NCBI GenBank assembly: GCA_022059125.1
Contig: JAEUWY010000010.1
Coordinates: 434,001-498,000 of the forward strand
DNA from: Corynespora cassiicola
Taxonomy: Eukaryota > Ascomycota > Dothideomycetes > Pleosporales > Corynesporascaceae
Direction: 5' to 3'
DNA: 64,000 bases
The translations under genes and the position numbers were made by a program. This document shows positions 48,643 to 59,495 of the stretch, in pieces; positions within the stretch are counted from its first letter, which is position 1; each line of letters begins with the position of its first letter. The notes under the pieces were generated by a model that was not told the DNA's origin, did not search any database, and saw only the letters and a program-made list of their open reading frames with translations.

Positions 48643-49662
48643 TCACCCCTGAGCGTTCAAAATCTCCATCGCAAGACTCTCAAACTCTTCCCGAAACTGC
48701 AAAACTCTCTGCCACCTCTCCGGAATTGCTGCAATCCCATCTCTAGCACCCAGTAGCCCCCCGCTTATTGCCCCGTTCGTATCCGTATCCCCCCCAATCC
48801 TCACCACATCAACCAACACATCCTCAAGACTTCTCTCATCCAACAATGCCGCAACAGCGACGCTCAAGCTCTGCAGCACGTACCCAGATGTCCTATCCGG
48901 CAACTCCCTCCCGGGCCCCTTTTCCGCAAACTCCTCGATTGACAACCCCTTCCCCCTTTCAATTGCCTCCACCACCGCCACACCCCCCAACTCCCTCGCA
49001 CACTCCACCCCCTTGCCAATTGCCTCCCTCGGACCTACCCCCTCCACCAACGCCGCCACAATCTCATTATACGCCGCGCACGAGACCGTGCACCGAGCAT
49101 CATCATGCGTGAACGCACTAATCTCCATCGACTCTTTAACCCTCTGCTCGCGACCCCCAACAAACAGCGCCGTGGGAACACACCGCATCAGACTCCCATT
49201 CCCCGCGCTCCCCTCCCCAGCACCACACCCCCTCGGATCCCCACACTGCAGATACCTCGAAAGCCCCTCCCTCGTCGCCCCTCCAATATCCACAGGCGAC
49301 GACCCAACCCTCCTCCCCGGCCAATCGCCCGTCAGCCACTTGACGCTCCAGTCCGCCGCCGCCTTGACCACGTCGAAGCTACCTGCTGCCGAGGCGGTGC
49401 CTGCCTGGGGTGCTTTTCCGCTTCGGGACGAGGCCCGGTCGCGGTAGGCGAGGAGCACGGCGCGGGTTAGGTCTGTGTCGTCGGTTGCGTGGCCGGCGGG
49501 CCATTGGAAGGGGCCTCCGCCGATGATGTCGCGGAGGCCGTGGGGATAGCGGGCGTGGATGCGGGCCCAGGGTTGGAATTCGAGGGTTGCGCCTAGCGAG
49601 TCGCCTGCGTGGACGCCGATTAGGGCGCCGAGGATTTTGGCGAGGCGGGGGTCGGCGGTCAT
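48643..49662 (-). CDS. ADP-ribosylglycohydrolase (ARH/DraG family)
   Basis: Single-exon 339-residue protein with ATG at 49662-49660. Family motifs: 'ALIGVHAGDSLGATLEF' at the N-terminus, 'ATDDTDLTRAVL' (first Mg site), 'GNGSLMRCVPTALF', 'SAFTHDDARCTVSC', and 'VRIGGDTDTNGAISGGLLGA' (second Mg site with GGDTDT). It removes ADP-ribose from modified proteins or related conjugates; no signal peptide is seen, so cytosolic or nuclear. On the coding strand the first ~300 nt use mostly C at third positions and the later part mostly G, as in two other genes of this window. Its 5' side faces the epoxide-hydrolase gene. Confidence 0.9.
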   Translation of the reverse strand: MTADPRLAKILGALIGVHAGDSLGATLEFQPWARIHARYPHGLRDIIGGGPFQWPAGHATDDTDLTRAVLLAYRDRASSRSGKAPQAGTASAAGSFDVVKAAADWSVKWLTGDWPGRRVGSSPVDIGGATREGLSRYLQCGDPRGCGAGEGSAGNGSLMRCVPTALFVGGREQRVKESMEISAFTHDDARCTVSCAAYNEIVAALVEGVGPREAIGKGVECARELGGVAVVEAIERGKGLSIEEFAEKGPGRELPDRTSGYVLQSLSVAVAALLDERSLEDVLVDVVRIGGDTDTNGAISGGLLGARDGIAAIPERWQRVLQFREEFESLAMEILNAQG

Positions 49663-50451
49663 TTTGCTTGGTGGGTTTTCGTCTGAATCGTTGTGAGAGA
49701 TGCTTTAGGGGCTTTTGGGGGAGACGGGCGATTTATGTCATGGTATACCAAGGTAGGTACCGCATGGAGGCTTGGACATGTGGCTGGGTGCGGAGGTGCA
49801 CAGCCACTGCGCTAAGCGATGGCTGCCTAGTTGAGGGGCTGCATGGTAATGGTGTGGGTATACCACCAAAATCTGAGGGTTGATCTACTCAGCTGGGGTC
49901 GACTTGAAGGTTAATACTTGTTCAGTCTTAGGTGTCATCTCATGGCTTTTGTCCGGAGATTGTGGTCCCACGCTACTGAAAATGTCTGCCTACACAAACT
50001 ACCCGTTACTTTATATACCTAGGTAAGTAAATAAAATCTACTAGCACTGCCAACCTCTGTGAATGTGATACTTTCTTTGGGTTATAAATGACCGATTGAA
50101 GAGTTGAAGGAAGCGGAGTATAAAATGTATAGTCTAATACCACGAAATCTCCTTTCTAGAGACAGCAACTGGATACAGGACATGACCTAATCGCGGAGTA
50201 TTCTCTCGCATTCACTATAGAGCCCTGCAAGAGAAAGTTTATCTTCTTAGTGCATTGCAAACCACAACGCCATCACTATTGTAGAATATCAATATACGCT
50301 TTGTGACGCTGAGACAGCGTCATCGCTTACAAATGTTACGTGCACATCTCCCCACGAGAAAATATATCAGGAAGGCCATTGTAGAGCTATCCATTTGAAC
50401 TCCACTCTGCTCACTACATAATTCCTACCCCTCTTCCAAGATCTTTCCAAA
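49663..50451. promoter_or_regulatory. Divergent promoter region, ADP-ribosylglycohydrolase / alpha-beta hydrolase
   Basis: 790 bp between two divergent starts. It contains small palindromic TGGTATACCA and GGTAGGTACC motifs at 49739-49760. No gene is recognised. Confidence 0.4.
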
Positions 50452-51378
50452 ATGACATCCCCACCCTACGACTCCTCCCGCTGGCAAACCCGCATCGCAA
50501 CCCTCACCCCCTCCCCCACCGAAACCCTCCGCCTAAACTACACCCTCTGCCCTCCACCCCCCTCCACCCCATCCAAAGGCACCCTCCTCCTAATCCACGG
50601 CTTCCCCCAAACCTCCCACCAATTCCGCCACGTAATCACCCCCCTCGCCGACGCTGGCTACACCGTCCTCGCCCCCGACTACCGCGGCGCCGGCCAATCC
50701 TCCAAGCCCCTCACCGGCTACACCAAATTCCAAATGGCCGCGGATCTGCACCTCCTGCTGACATCGCACCTGCAGCTCCACGCAAAGGTGCACGTGGTCG
50801 GGCATGACATCGGTGGCATGATTGCCTGGGCCTACGCTGCGCGCTACCCGGAGCACGTGGCCAGTCTGATATGGGGCGAGTGTCCACTCCCCGGGACGAG
50901 CTTTTATGAGGAGATTAAGGGATCGGCGGATGTGTTTCATTTTGTGTTCCATCAGGTTTGCGATTTGCCCGAGGCCCTGGTTGCGGGGAAGGAGCGGGAG
51001 TATTTGAAGCATTTCTTTGATAAGCTGGTGTATAATAGTGCGGCGATTGGGGTGGAGGATTTGGAGAGGTATGTGTTGGCGTATGAGCAGCCGGGGGCCA
51101 TGAGGGCGGGGTTTGAGGTTTATCGTGCGTTTGAGCAGGATGCTGAGGAGAACCGGAGGTGGTTGGAGGATAATGGGAAGGTTAAAGTGCCAGTCATGGG
51201 GATGGTGGGGAAGCGATTCTTGTTGGCGAGACACATGGAGGGGATGATGGCGGAGGTGCACGATAGTACCGAAGTGATGGCCGTGGAAGAGAGCGGCCAT
51301 TATATTGCAGAGGAAGATCCCGAGGCATTTTTGAAGGGCGTATTAGGTTTTGTCTCGAAGTATGTTGGTAGAATATGA
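50452..51378 (+). CDS. Alpha/beta hydrolase, epoxide hydrolase-like
   Basis: Single-exon 308-residue protein with ATG at 50452. It has 'LLLIHGFPQTSHQF' (HGxP oxyanion motif), 'DYRGAGQSSKP', the nucleophile elbow 'VVGHDIGGMIAW' with Asp119 as nucleophile, and the catalytic His283 in 'EESGHYIAEEDPEAF'. An Asp nucleophile in G-H-D-x-G-G fits epoxide hydrolases and dehalogenases. The cap region ('FHFVFHQVCDLPEALVAGKE') is common in fungal epoxide-hydrolase-like proteins. No signal peptide, so intracellular; substrate unknown. Third codon positions switch from C-rich to G-rich about 350 nt into the gene. Its stop lies five bases from the end of the convergent HET gene. Confidence 0.87.
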   Translation: MTSPPYDSSRWQTRIATLTPSPTETLRLNYTLCPPPPSTPSKGTLLLIHGFPQTSHQFRHVITPLADAGYTVLAPDYRGAGQSSKPLTGYTKFQMAADLHLLLTSHLQLHAKVHVVGHDIGGMIAWAYAARYPEHVASLIWGECPLPGTSFYEEIKGSADVFHFVFHQVCDLPEALVAGKEREYLKHFFDKLVYNSAAIGVEDLERYVLAYEQPGAMRAGFEVYRAFEQDAEENRRWLEDNGKVKVPVMGMVGKRFLLARHMEGMMAEVHDSTEVMAVEESGHYIAEEDPEAFLKGVLGFVSKYVGRI

Positions 51379-51383
51379 TAACT

Positions 51384-53105
51384 CTAAACGTTTGGTAAGT
51401 TTTCTGACAAATCTATGAACAAGTCAAGTTGCCCCATATGGTCAAACCTTCTTGATAGTCCGTACCGATTGGACTGATACTTCACTCTTATCTGAAAGCC
51501 TACGCAATAAAGCCACATTTCTTCTCCTCCCCAAATGGAGATTTTATCTTGACAATCTCTCCATATCGTTCCACTTGGGTACTCATAATACTCTTTAAAA
51601 TTTCTAGACTCAACGCCCCAATTCCAGTTTATCGCTTCTTCTAGAAATCCCCACAGCCTTCCATTCACCTGGCCGCAGGCAAAAATTGCATTTCTAGCGT
51701 CCTTCCTTTTTATTAGAAAAGCACAATATTCAAAATCACTAGATTCCAGCTCCGCTTTAATGCCGATGCGGCGTTCAAGCGAAGACCTTGCCATGAGAGG
51801 TTCTTGCCAAAGTCTAGCGTTTCCCAGAAAGATTAAATGTATCTCGCTTCTTTCTAGAAAGACGTAGAGACGTAGGTTTTCTGAAAGCATCGGAGAGGGA
51901 GAAGGCTCCGGCTTGAAATATGAAAATCCTATCCACATTACTTCAGGTCGAAGACTTGGCAGATTTTGAAACTTGAATAGGAATGTAGTTGCGTTGTTGA
52001 AAGGAACTCGATAATATCGTGAGCCATTTCCGCCAGGTATCTGCTTAACACATATTGCAATGGCACTTGTTCGATAAAACTGTCGCGACTCAACCGACGT
52101 TGTACCATGGGATTCGGCTTCTTTAAGATCTTGTATTTGCAAGAACGCAAAACAAAGCCCTTGCTCTTTGGGTACTGGATAGACTGGGAGTTCAATATGA
52201 AGCCCAGCATTTGTCATGCTATAATCGTGTTTCATAAGTCCCAGATTGTTGGATGACCACTGATCGAAATACAGATGGGATCGCTTAGTTTTGCGGAAAA
52301 AACAGGGCGAGGTAGCAAGCATGTCTCCACTGGTCTGTGTATCGTTCCATGCGAACAGAGTATAGTCCAAAGTTGTGTTCATGATCTCGAGCTGCAGCCT
52401 TCGGAATGCCTTTTCCCGCCCTTCGCCGTATAGTGGGGGCATATTAACGTCAAATATACCCATCAGCGAATATGCCTGATCTTCCGGTCTGGTTGTGACT
52501 CTGTCTGCAGCCCAGGACATTTTCTCGGCTACACTGAACTCTTTGAGCGAGTTTGGATCGAGCAAAACCTCTTCTACAACCCCTGAGGCGATGATCAGGG
52601 ATTTTCGTGTTCAGTATTTACTGCCCAGCTTCTTCCATCCTGCAGAATAAAAGTAAATCTCTTTTGGAGCGATGAGCTCCTGCAAAGTCCATCCTCTTGA
52701 AAACCACACGCTATTTAGGAGGGGTAGATCATCTTCAGGATAGTCTGGCACGTCATCCAGGTAGGCGAAGCATATTTCTGATTTGGCATAGTATGCATAC
52801 ATCGAGTTGATGGCTTCAGATAGCTCTGCACTTGATGATTTGTCGATGCAGCAGGTGTCGATCCACACGTACTCAAGGCCCATCTGAAGAGCAATCCGGC
52901 AGCTTTCCTCGAGCTTTACGAAGCCCGTTCTGTTCCTAGCCGTAGACTTATCGGCATTGCTCATGTGCGAAAAGAGGATTTCTTCTTCCCGCCATCGATG
53001 AGAGAGGATCATATAGCGCGGAATATCGGTGCCGATGAACTCTCGGAGAGTTATCTCCAAAGGATCCTCGCTCCAGGCATCCCCTTTCGAATGTAGAAGG
53101 CGCAT
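51384..53105 (-). pseudogene. HET-domain protein gene with an in-frame TGA
   Basis: The frame starts at ATG 53105 ('MRLLHS') and covers 573 codons except for a TGA at 52613-52611 (codon 165). HET hallmarks before the stop: 'YMILSHRWREEEILFSHM', 'GLEYVWIDTCCIDKSSSAEL', 'AINSMYAYYAKSEICFAYLD', 'FSRGWTLQELIAP'. After it, 'FSVAEKMSWAADRVTTRPED' and 'AYSLMGIFDVNMPPLYGEG' continue the family alignment in the same frame. A 39-nt in-frame intron (donor in GGCAGTAAAT, acceptor CCTCAG) could remove the TGA but would be shorter than any other intron here except one equally doubtful case, and would delete family-like sequence. I favour a nonsense mutation. HET proteins trigger heterokaryon-incompatibility cell death. 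Confidence 0.75.
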
Positions 53106-54297
53106 ATCTACGCATAGAGTAGCGATTTTGATGAAATTTCAGGTAGTTACATGTCAGGATTGTTGTGGAAGGCGGTTAGGAAGTAACCTTCTCGGTAGGG
53201 TTCGATAACTCCGAGGTCGCAAGAAAGCGACATCATGTGCTTACCAGCTTGTTCCGCCTTTTACCCGAAACAAGATGTCACATGCAAGTTAATCTTGGCA
53301 TATTCTACCCGCCAGCAAGAACCATACCTAACATGACTGGCATGGACCCAGGCTTAGATTTATCACTTTAGGCAGCTAAAAGGATGAACAAACCGCAGCC
53401 AAGAGGGAAAAGTAATGAGATTTAACCAAATCAATGGCCCTAAACCTTTAAGCTCTCCCCTCAATGAAAATTCCAACCTCCATTACCAGGTACTAAATCA
53501 TTCATTTCATCTCTTTGCTCTAATTGCTCCATTACATGCATGATACTGACAAATTGATAAGCTACTATTCATGATCCTGGCCATCAAAGAAGAGGTAAAC
53601 AGTCATCGCGAACCTCATCAACTCAAAATCTAATTTAAAGGAATACTATGGAATAGAATCGTCGACACAGATGCCTAGATAAGTAAATTGCTATGATGCT
53701 ATGAGGATTTTCAGTAAACTTATGCAGCCGATGAAATATGGCGCGGAGGAAAATCGCATTTTGTCTTAAACATTTTAAACATTAGTCTATATTCCCCTTT
53801 AATTTTTGTTGTAATATGTATTTATTTCTTATAGGAATCTTATCAAAGTTCTAGCTTCCTGAGAAAGCAGCATGTCTAGCTGGAATTATTTCTCTAAAGA
53901 AAAATGGAGTTATCAAAGTACTTTCACTTTGTTAGGTCAAGTGCCTAAGGGCACAAATATTGCCCCGACAATCATGCGACAAGTGGAAGGACGTTAGAAA
54001 AGTTATCAATTTCTCTTCAAGAGCGTAAGTGATTAATTGAGAAGATGGAATTGATTTACGAAAAGAATTAGCCGTTAAGATTAGCTTACACCATGGGCGT
54101 GAACCAAATATCTAATCTAGGAAAACATGGACCAATGAAACAGTGAAGAAGGAAAAACACCTTAGCTTTCAAAAGAGTGGCCTTGATAACGCCCCAGCAC
54201 CACGCTAATTGAGACACCGTTAGTTGCCTGTTCGTACAAAGACCCTGATGGACATTCCATAGAATTCTGATCCTCCAATTGAGAATATTAGGGAATT
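53106..54297. other. Intergenic, 1.2 kb, AT-rich
   Basis: Between the HET gene and the C2H2/retropepsin gene. AT content rises (for example 53750-53900) without the near-total loss of G and C seen after 59.35 kb. No gene or repeat is recognised. Confidence 0.45.
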
Positions 54298-57200
54298 CTA
54301 CGCTTGGGAAACCTCGGTTTCTGGAGTGCTCGACTTTTTCGATGACTTATTTTGGTCACTGGAGCCTTTATCTTTTTCCTGGCGCTCCTTCCTATATTTC
54401 TCCTTGAGGCTTTCAATATCCTTCTGAGTCTTCTCTGCCTCTAGAGTTTTCCTGGCATTCGTTTGGGTTTCTTTTTTCAGCTCGAGGGCTTTCAATTCGC
54501 GCTTGTACTGGGCCTCTGCAAGTTTTTTTCGCAATTCCCTGAGTTTCTTTCTATCACGTGGGTTTTTCCGCTCTTCCTTGACAATCTTCGCTTCGAGATT
54601 TTCGCAAGGAGTCTCGTAATCAGCCAACGTCAAGTTACGTTCGACTTCCAAATCGTCTACATGGTCTAGGTCAGTAAAATCTAACAGTTTTGGAAAATAT
54701 AAACTACCTGTTTTTCCAACATGTACTATACCTGTGTCCGGCACATGACTCAGATTGGGTGGCGTGATAATCATGTCCTTGGTGATGGACAGAGCCCCAA
54801 TTATGATGTTAAGCTCAGCATGAGGAGCCACGAGGAAACGCATGTTCCTATATATGGCACTCGATCCGTGAGACCAGGAGAGATTTACAGCACCATCTAG
54901 TATCATAATATCTCCTGTTATAGACTTGCCGCCTTCCTTTTCCAATGAACTTAGCGGCAGAAAGTCAGAGTCTTCGAATCCCAGCTCGTGCACGAAATCC
55001 CTTGATACAATATTTCCCAGCGTGCATCCGGTGTCTAGCATACAACGAGTTGATAGGAATCCCAGGCCATCATCTTTGTGGGATACCGCTATAGTTGTAA
55101 GGAAGGGGAATTTACTGTAATTCAACTTCTGAGAAGTTAGCCGGTTTTGCTCTTTATCTCATAAGTCATAATTACCTCTTCATATGATATTTTGAAGGGC
55201 ACTCCTTCAATGGAATCAATGATTTTATTGACAAGAAAAGAAGGATTAAATAATCCCTTCAATCGGTCCCAGGATGAAATCTTTATTCTACTTCCATATT
55301 CCTGTCCTGCGTTTGGTATCTTGAACTCTTTTTCTGCAATTTGAAGAGATTCGAGCCACAAGGCCATATTCACTTGGTGCTGTGAAATATCTGCCGAATC
55401 ATTCAATTCCTGCTCTTTGAACCGCTTCTTGAGAACCTCAGAGGTCAATCTTGATTCTCCATCATACTTCAAAACAGTTTCAGATGCATCGGAATTTTCT
55501 ATAAACGTCGGAGGACCCTTGTCTGCATCAGGGAAATCTTGTACAATCGACCTACGGCGCTTGGGGTTGCAATTTTCTGCATTTATAGATAACTTCGATG
55601 GTCTGTTGTTCGAATCGGACTCAATTTTTCCGTCGTCCCAAGCGGGCAGAGAGAGTAATGCGATACTCTCGAGGTGACGTGCCAAGTGCTTTTGCAAATC
55701 CACCGTCATCTTGAACCCCTTAAGGCAGATGGGACAAGGCCGGTTGCACTCCTTGATTGTTGATTCCCGGGAGTTGAAAAATTCTGGGCTAAGCAATAAT
55801 GATGCTCTGTCGAGATGAGCCTTTTGCACGTGATCCTCATAGGCGTTTCGTTGATGGAATTCCGCATTATCAATGTGGCATATCCAAAGAGGACGATGTT
55901 TTGTTTGTTCATGAAGGTTCCAGGCATCTAAGCTGTCATATATTACATCGCCTTCGCTGCAATTTTCGTATGTACATTGATACGGCTGAAGATCTGATCT
56001 CAAGTGATTTCTACTATAGTCAGTGTCTGAAGAAGCACGTGATGGATTACCATACTCCCAGGCTCCAGGTTTTGCAGTCTTAGACGAACACAAAAAGAAG
56101 CAATACGGGCATTCAAAGTCCTTGGTCTTCCCGGCGGAGTAATAGCCTACTGGTGGGTGTGGCCATTGAAAATTTGGACCTTCTGGATCCGTCTCCATGA
56201 CCAAAGTAGCTCGAGATGATTGAGATGAGATCTCTGTCTTGTTCAATGAGAAATATGGAGGCAAAGGTATTGTTGAGACAAATTTGGATGATATCTGGCG
56301 AGAGCCTTCCGATCGATTAATCTTTGGCGCGCTTAACTGAGAATGCCCCATATCTCGTGCCACGAGCTTTGTTGATAATCGGTTGTTTGAATTTTCCATC
56401 CTTGCAGCAGCGTAGCGATGCGATTTGATCTTGTGTCGTTGCCAGTACTCGAAATGGCATCGACGGACATCGTTAGCTCGTTGAAATCGACTTATCAAAA
56501 CTCTGTCAATTTCCTCTTCGCCTGAACTGGTATCATTGCCACCTCTATTTGTTTTGCTGACTTCTCCATGGCATTCTTGTATCGGTGCGTGAGACGTTTC
56601 GGAGGTGGGTTCGTGGATGGTCGTCGGCTTCCCTCTGCATTCCTGAAAGAATCTCTTGAGACTTTCGTATTCCATTTCTTTCTTCATTGTTGATATCTTT
56701 TCCTTGAACTCATGACTAAAATGCTGGTATAGATCGATATTCCCTACTGTTGGCGTTCTACGACTGGCGGGGTTTCGAATTTGTGGGCCTAAGCTGAAGA
56801 GATCGTCAACGACAGCACTTATTTGTTCAGACAGTAGGTCAGCATCGGTTTGTTGGTTCTCTTCATCAACTTCACCATAAATCAAAGATATCTCTGAGTC
56901 CAGGCTGCTAGAATCGATGGACGATGGTGGATTGCTTGTCTGTTTATAGTTGTCGTTGCCGTCATACTCTTGGATGGTTCCGGCGTCTCCGATGTACGAA
57001 ATTGTGTGGGGGGTTTCAAGGTAATTATCATGGCCCGTTATTGTTTTAGTGACTACTCCAGATCAGTTGTGATGCTAGTTAGCTTCATCGTGGAGAATGG
57101 GTCACCTTTCTGAAGCAGTTCTGTCAACTTCAAGAGAAGTTCTCTTATGAATGACCTAATATGCTTATTCTCACGGACACGGTAGTCGAGAGAAGCATGA

Positions 57201-57379
57201 GAAGGACTAAATAGACCAATACTTGAAGCCCATAGCATGTATTTGTCTATTGCGTATTCGAGGCTGGTTGTGGCGCCGTCAGAAAGGCCTGAATTTGTCC
57301 CGGCTAGTGACCTGCTGAGATGCGAAAGATAGTGTTGAATTTCTTCTCCTTGTTCGACTAATAGATTCTTCTCTTCCAT
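54298..57379 (-). CDS. C2H2 zinc-finger protein with C-terminal retropepsin-like domain
   Basis: Three exons, 57379-57106, 57052-55176 and 55128-54298; 993 residues. The N-terminal ~90 residues are helical ('YMLWASSIGLFSPSHASLDY'), the start typical of a large fungal C2H2 family. A cysteine/histidine region at about 400-560 has 'DFECPYC', 'LQPYQCTYENC', 'CPICLKGF' and the characteristic 'LQKHLARHLESIALLSLP'. Exon 3 adds a retropepsin-like fold: 'STRCMLDTGCTLGNIVSRDF' with D749-T-G, then 'LNIIIGALSI', a plausible flap/strand pair. The end is a highly charged coiled coil. The 47-nt intron joining the two halves has good GTAATT, GCTAAC and CTCAG signals. Divergent from the DUF7580 gene with 183 bp between starts. 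Role unknown, possibly immune signalling. Confidence 0.75.
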
Positions 57380-57562
57380 CTCTATTGCTCTGGTAAGTAA
57401 AGATGTTTTTTTGAGGCATTTTCGAAAAAGCGGGGTTGAAGGTCAGCAACTGCAATCCAAGGCGCCAAGACCCGTAACCGCCCGTCGCAGGAGTCCGGAG
57501 CTCTGCTTATCTACTTAACACTCAGCTCAACTACTCATTACTACGATTAAGACATTGTGATC
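57380..57562. promoter_or_regulatory. Short divergent promoter, C2H2-retropepsin / DUF7580 pair
   Basis: Only 183 bp separate the two start codons, so the genes probably share control elements. No specific binding site is claimed. Confidence 0.5.
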
Positions 57563-59350
57563 ATGGTCACAGGGATAGAGACAGCTGGGATTGTTCTCGG
57601 CTCTATTCCGCTCCTTATTCTCGCCATCGAAAAGTGGCACAAGGGTTTCACCAAGGCAAGAGCTATAGCAGGGCTGAGGGAAAAGGATCGCAAGAGATTG
57701 GCCATCAAGATTGATGGGATTGCCACCGCACTTAAATCCCACAGTGGCCAAATTAATATCAGGATCAAGGCTCTCCTAATAGCCGCGGATCCCCACTTGA
57801 AATTGGACAGCTTACCACGAGACTACCGGAATGAACTATGGAAAACGCCAGCTGTGGATACGTACCTTCGACGAGTAGGTGACGAAGAAGCTGTAGAAGG
57901 TTTTCGTGGCGAGATCGAGGCTTCAAAACGCATAATGGAAGAGATAGGTCAGCATTTTAGCCAAGGTCAAGAGACAGCAGTGAGATCCACTTAGATTACC
58001 AAGTTACAGGCCCAGGCTAATTATCTGAACAGAATCCAGCTAGAGGACTGAGAGAAACATGTGACATACTTAGACGATCAAGACTACTAGGCTTCAAAGA
58101 GCGTTTTGGCTTCACGTTAAAGGAACATGACATTGATCGCCTTACTGAGGATCTCAGACGCGTATCAATCTCGATTGCGTCTTTAATCGACGGCGCGACG
58201 AACTTAGAAAAATTTGCAAGCCAGCCTTTGGATGATAAAAGCTCTATGAGAATCGTTAATCGGCTTTACAAGGCCCGCGACAGTGCGCTGAGTCTTTTCA
58301 ACGCGCTCAAGAGCGTCTGGAAGGCCGACTGTCAGCATGATGTTCATAATGCTCTTCTACATCTACAATCGGAATATAGGGCCAACGACTCAAAAATGAA
58401 GCAAGATCGGGAATTTCATATACTTTTTCAACTGTTGCGGAGAGATGACATGAGCTCGATCTGGAGCGAGCTCACTGTAGTTATGAAAACTGACTCCCTT
58501 GGCACGATTCCAGGATCTACGAAGTAGGTCAACCAATGAAAAATACAAGATGACTTCATTAACACCAGAACACAGAACACCACGCGTCAATTTCACAAAT
58601 GAGGTCGAGGACGTCTACGAAGAGGTGAAGGACTTTTGTGGCCAGATCAGCCAATATAGCCCTGATAACGCCATGATGTATCTCCGTCGAAAAGACAAAA
58701 AACTGTGCACGCTTACGAAAGATACTTGGATGTTCTGCCATGGGACGGATAAGCGACAGAGTATTCTCCCAGAAGGACCCACCCTTATATCTTTGCAAAC
58801 CTACCTCACCGCAGACTGCAGGAAGCTCCTTTCCAGCAAGCGTGTTGAGTTAGCGGTTAAGCTTGCCTGCTCAATGCTGCAATATAATTGGACTCCATGG
58901 TCTGCACGCGGTTGGAATAAAGAGAATATCTATTTCTTTCCAGACCAGTCTAAGCAATCGCTCATCGATATCGATCACCCTTTGATCTTGGAGTCATTTC
59001 CTTGCACAGTCTCTAGCTCTGCGAGCCTATCCCAAGACCCCTCTGATACATTGATCGAATATGCAATTCTGTTGATGGAGCTACATCATCGGACAACATT
59101 TGAATATTGGGTGAGCAAAAGGTTCCCCGAAGTCACCCAAGAAGCGTTAGGAAACCTAATATATAGGGAGTATTATGCTAGACGATGGCTGAAGGAGATG
59201 CCGAAATGCGCAGAATTCTTCACAGTAGTAAGAACATGTATGACACCTCATGATTTGGAAAGAGATGGCGGAGAAGAAAGTTGGGAAGATGAAAAGTGGC
59301 GGTTGGCATTTTACAAGTTTATTATATTTCCTCTACTTAAATATCTTTAA
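57563..59350 (+). CDS. DUF7580-type protein (fungal HeLo-like N-terminus, pseudokinase-like C-terminus)
   Basis: Three exons, 57563-57979, 58033-58476 and 58514-59350; 565 residues, starting at ATG 57563. The N-terminus 'MVTGIETAGIVLGSIPLLI' is the hydrophobic helix typical of the DUF7580 family, followed by a helical bundle. The C-terminal part has 'SKRVELAVKLACSMLQYNWT', 'WNKENIYFF', and 'DTLIEYAILLMELHHRTTFE', the family's kinase-like but catalytically empty core. The second junction needs a 37-nt intron (GTAGTT to TTCCAG) or a frameshift; 37 nt is very short. These proteins occur beside HET and NLR genes in fungi and are thought to act in incompatibility or immunity. The gene ends exactly at the edge of the AT-rich block. 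Confidence 0.7.
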
Positions 59351-59495
59351 TCTCAATTCTATCTTCTAATAAGTTATACTTTATTATTAATTTTTTATTA
59401 ATATGTTATTTATTAATAATTAGTTTCTGTTTTTCTCTACTGTTTTTAATTTATTTATAACGAATCTTATTCGTATAAAATTTAATTTTACTTTC

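Noticed and set aside
48768..49470. Overlapping plus-strand Pro/Thr-rich frames
   Set aside because: Antisense of the ADP-ribosylglycohydrolase gene; same compositional cause.
50590..51300. 236-codon minus-strand frame
   Set aside because: Antisense of the epoxide-hydrolase-like gene, kept open by its C-then-G third-position bias.
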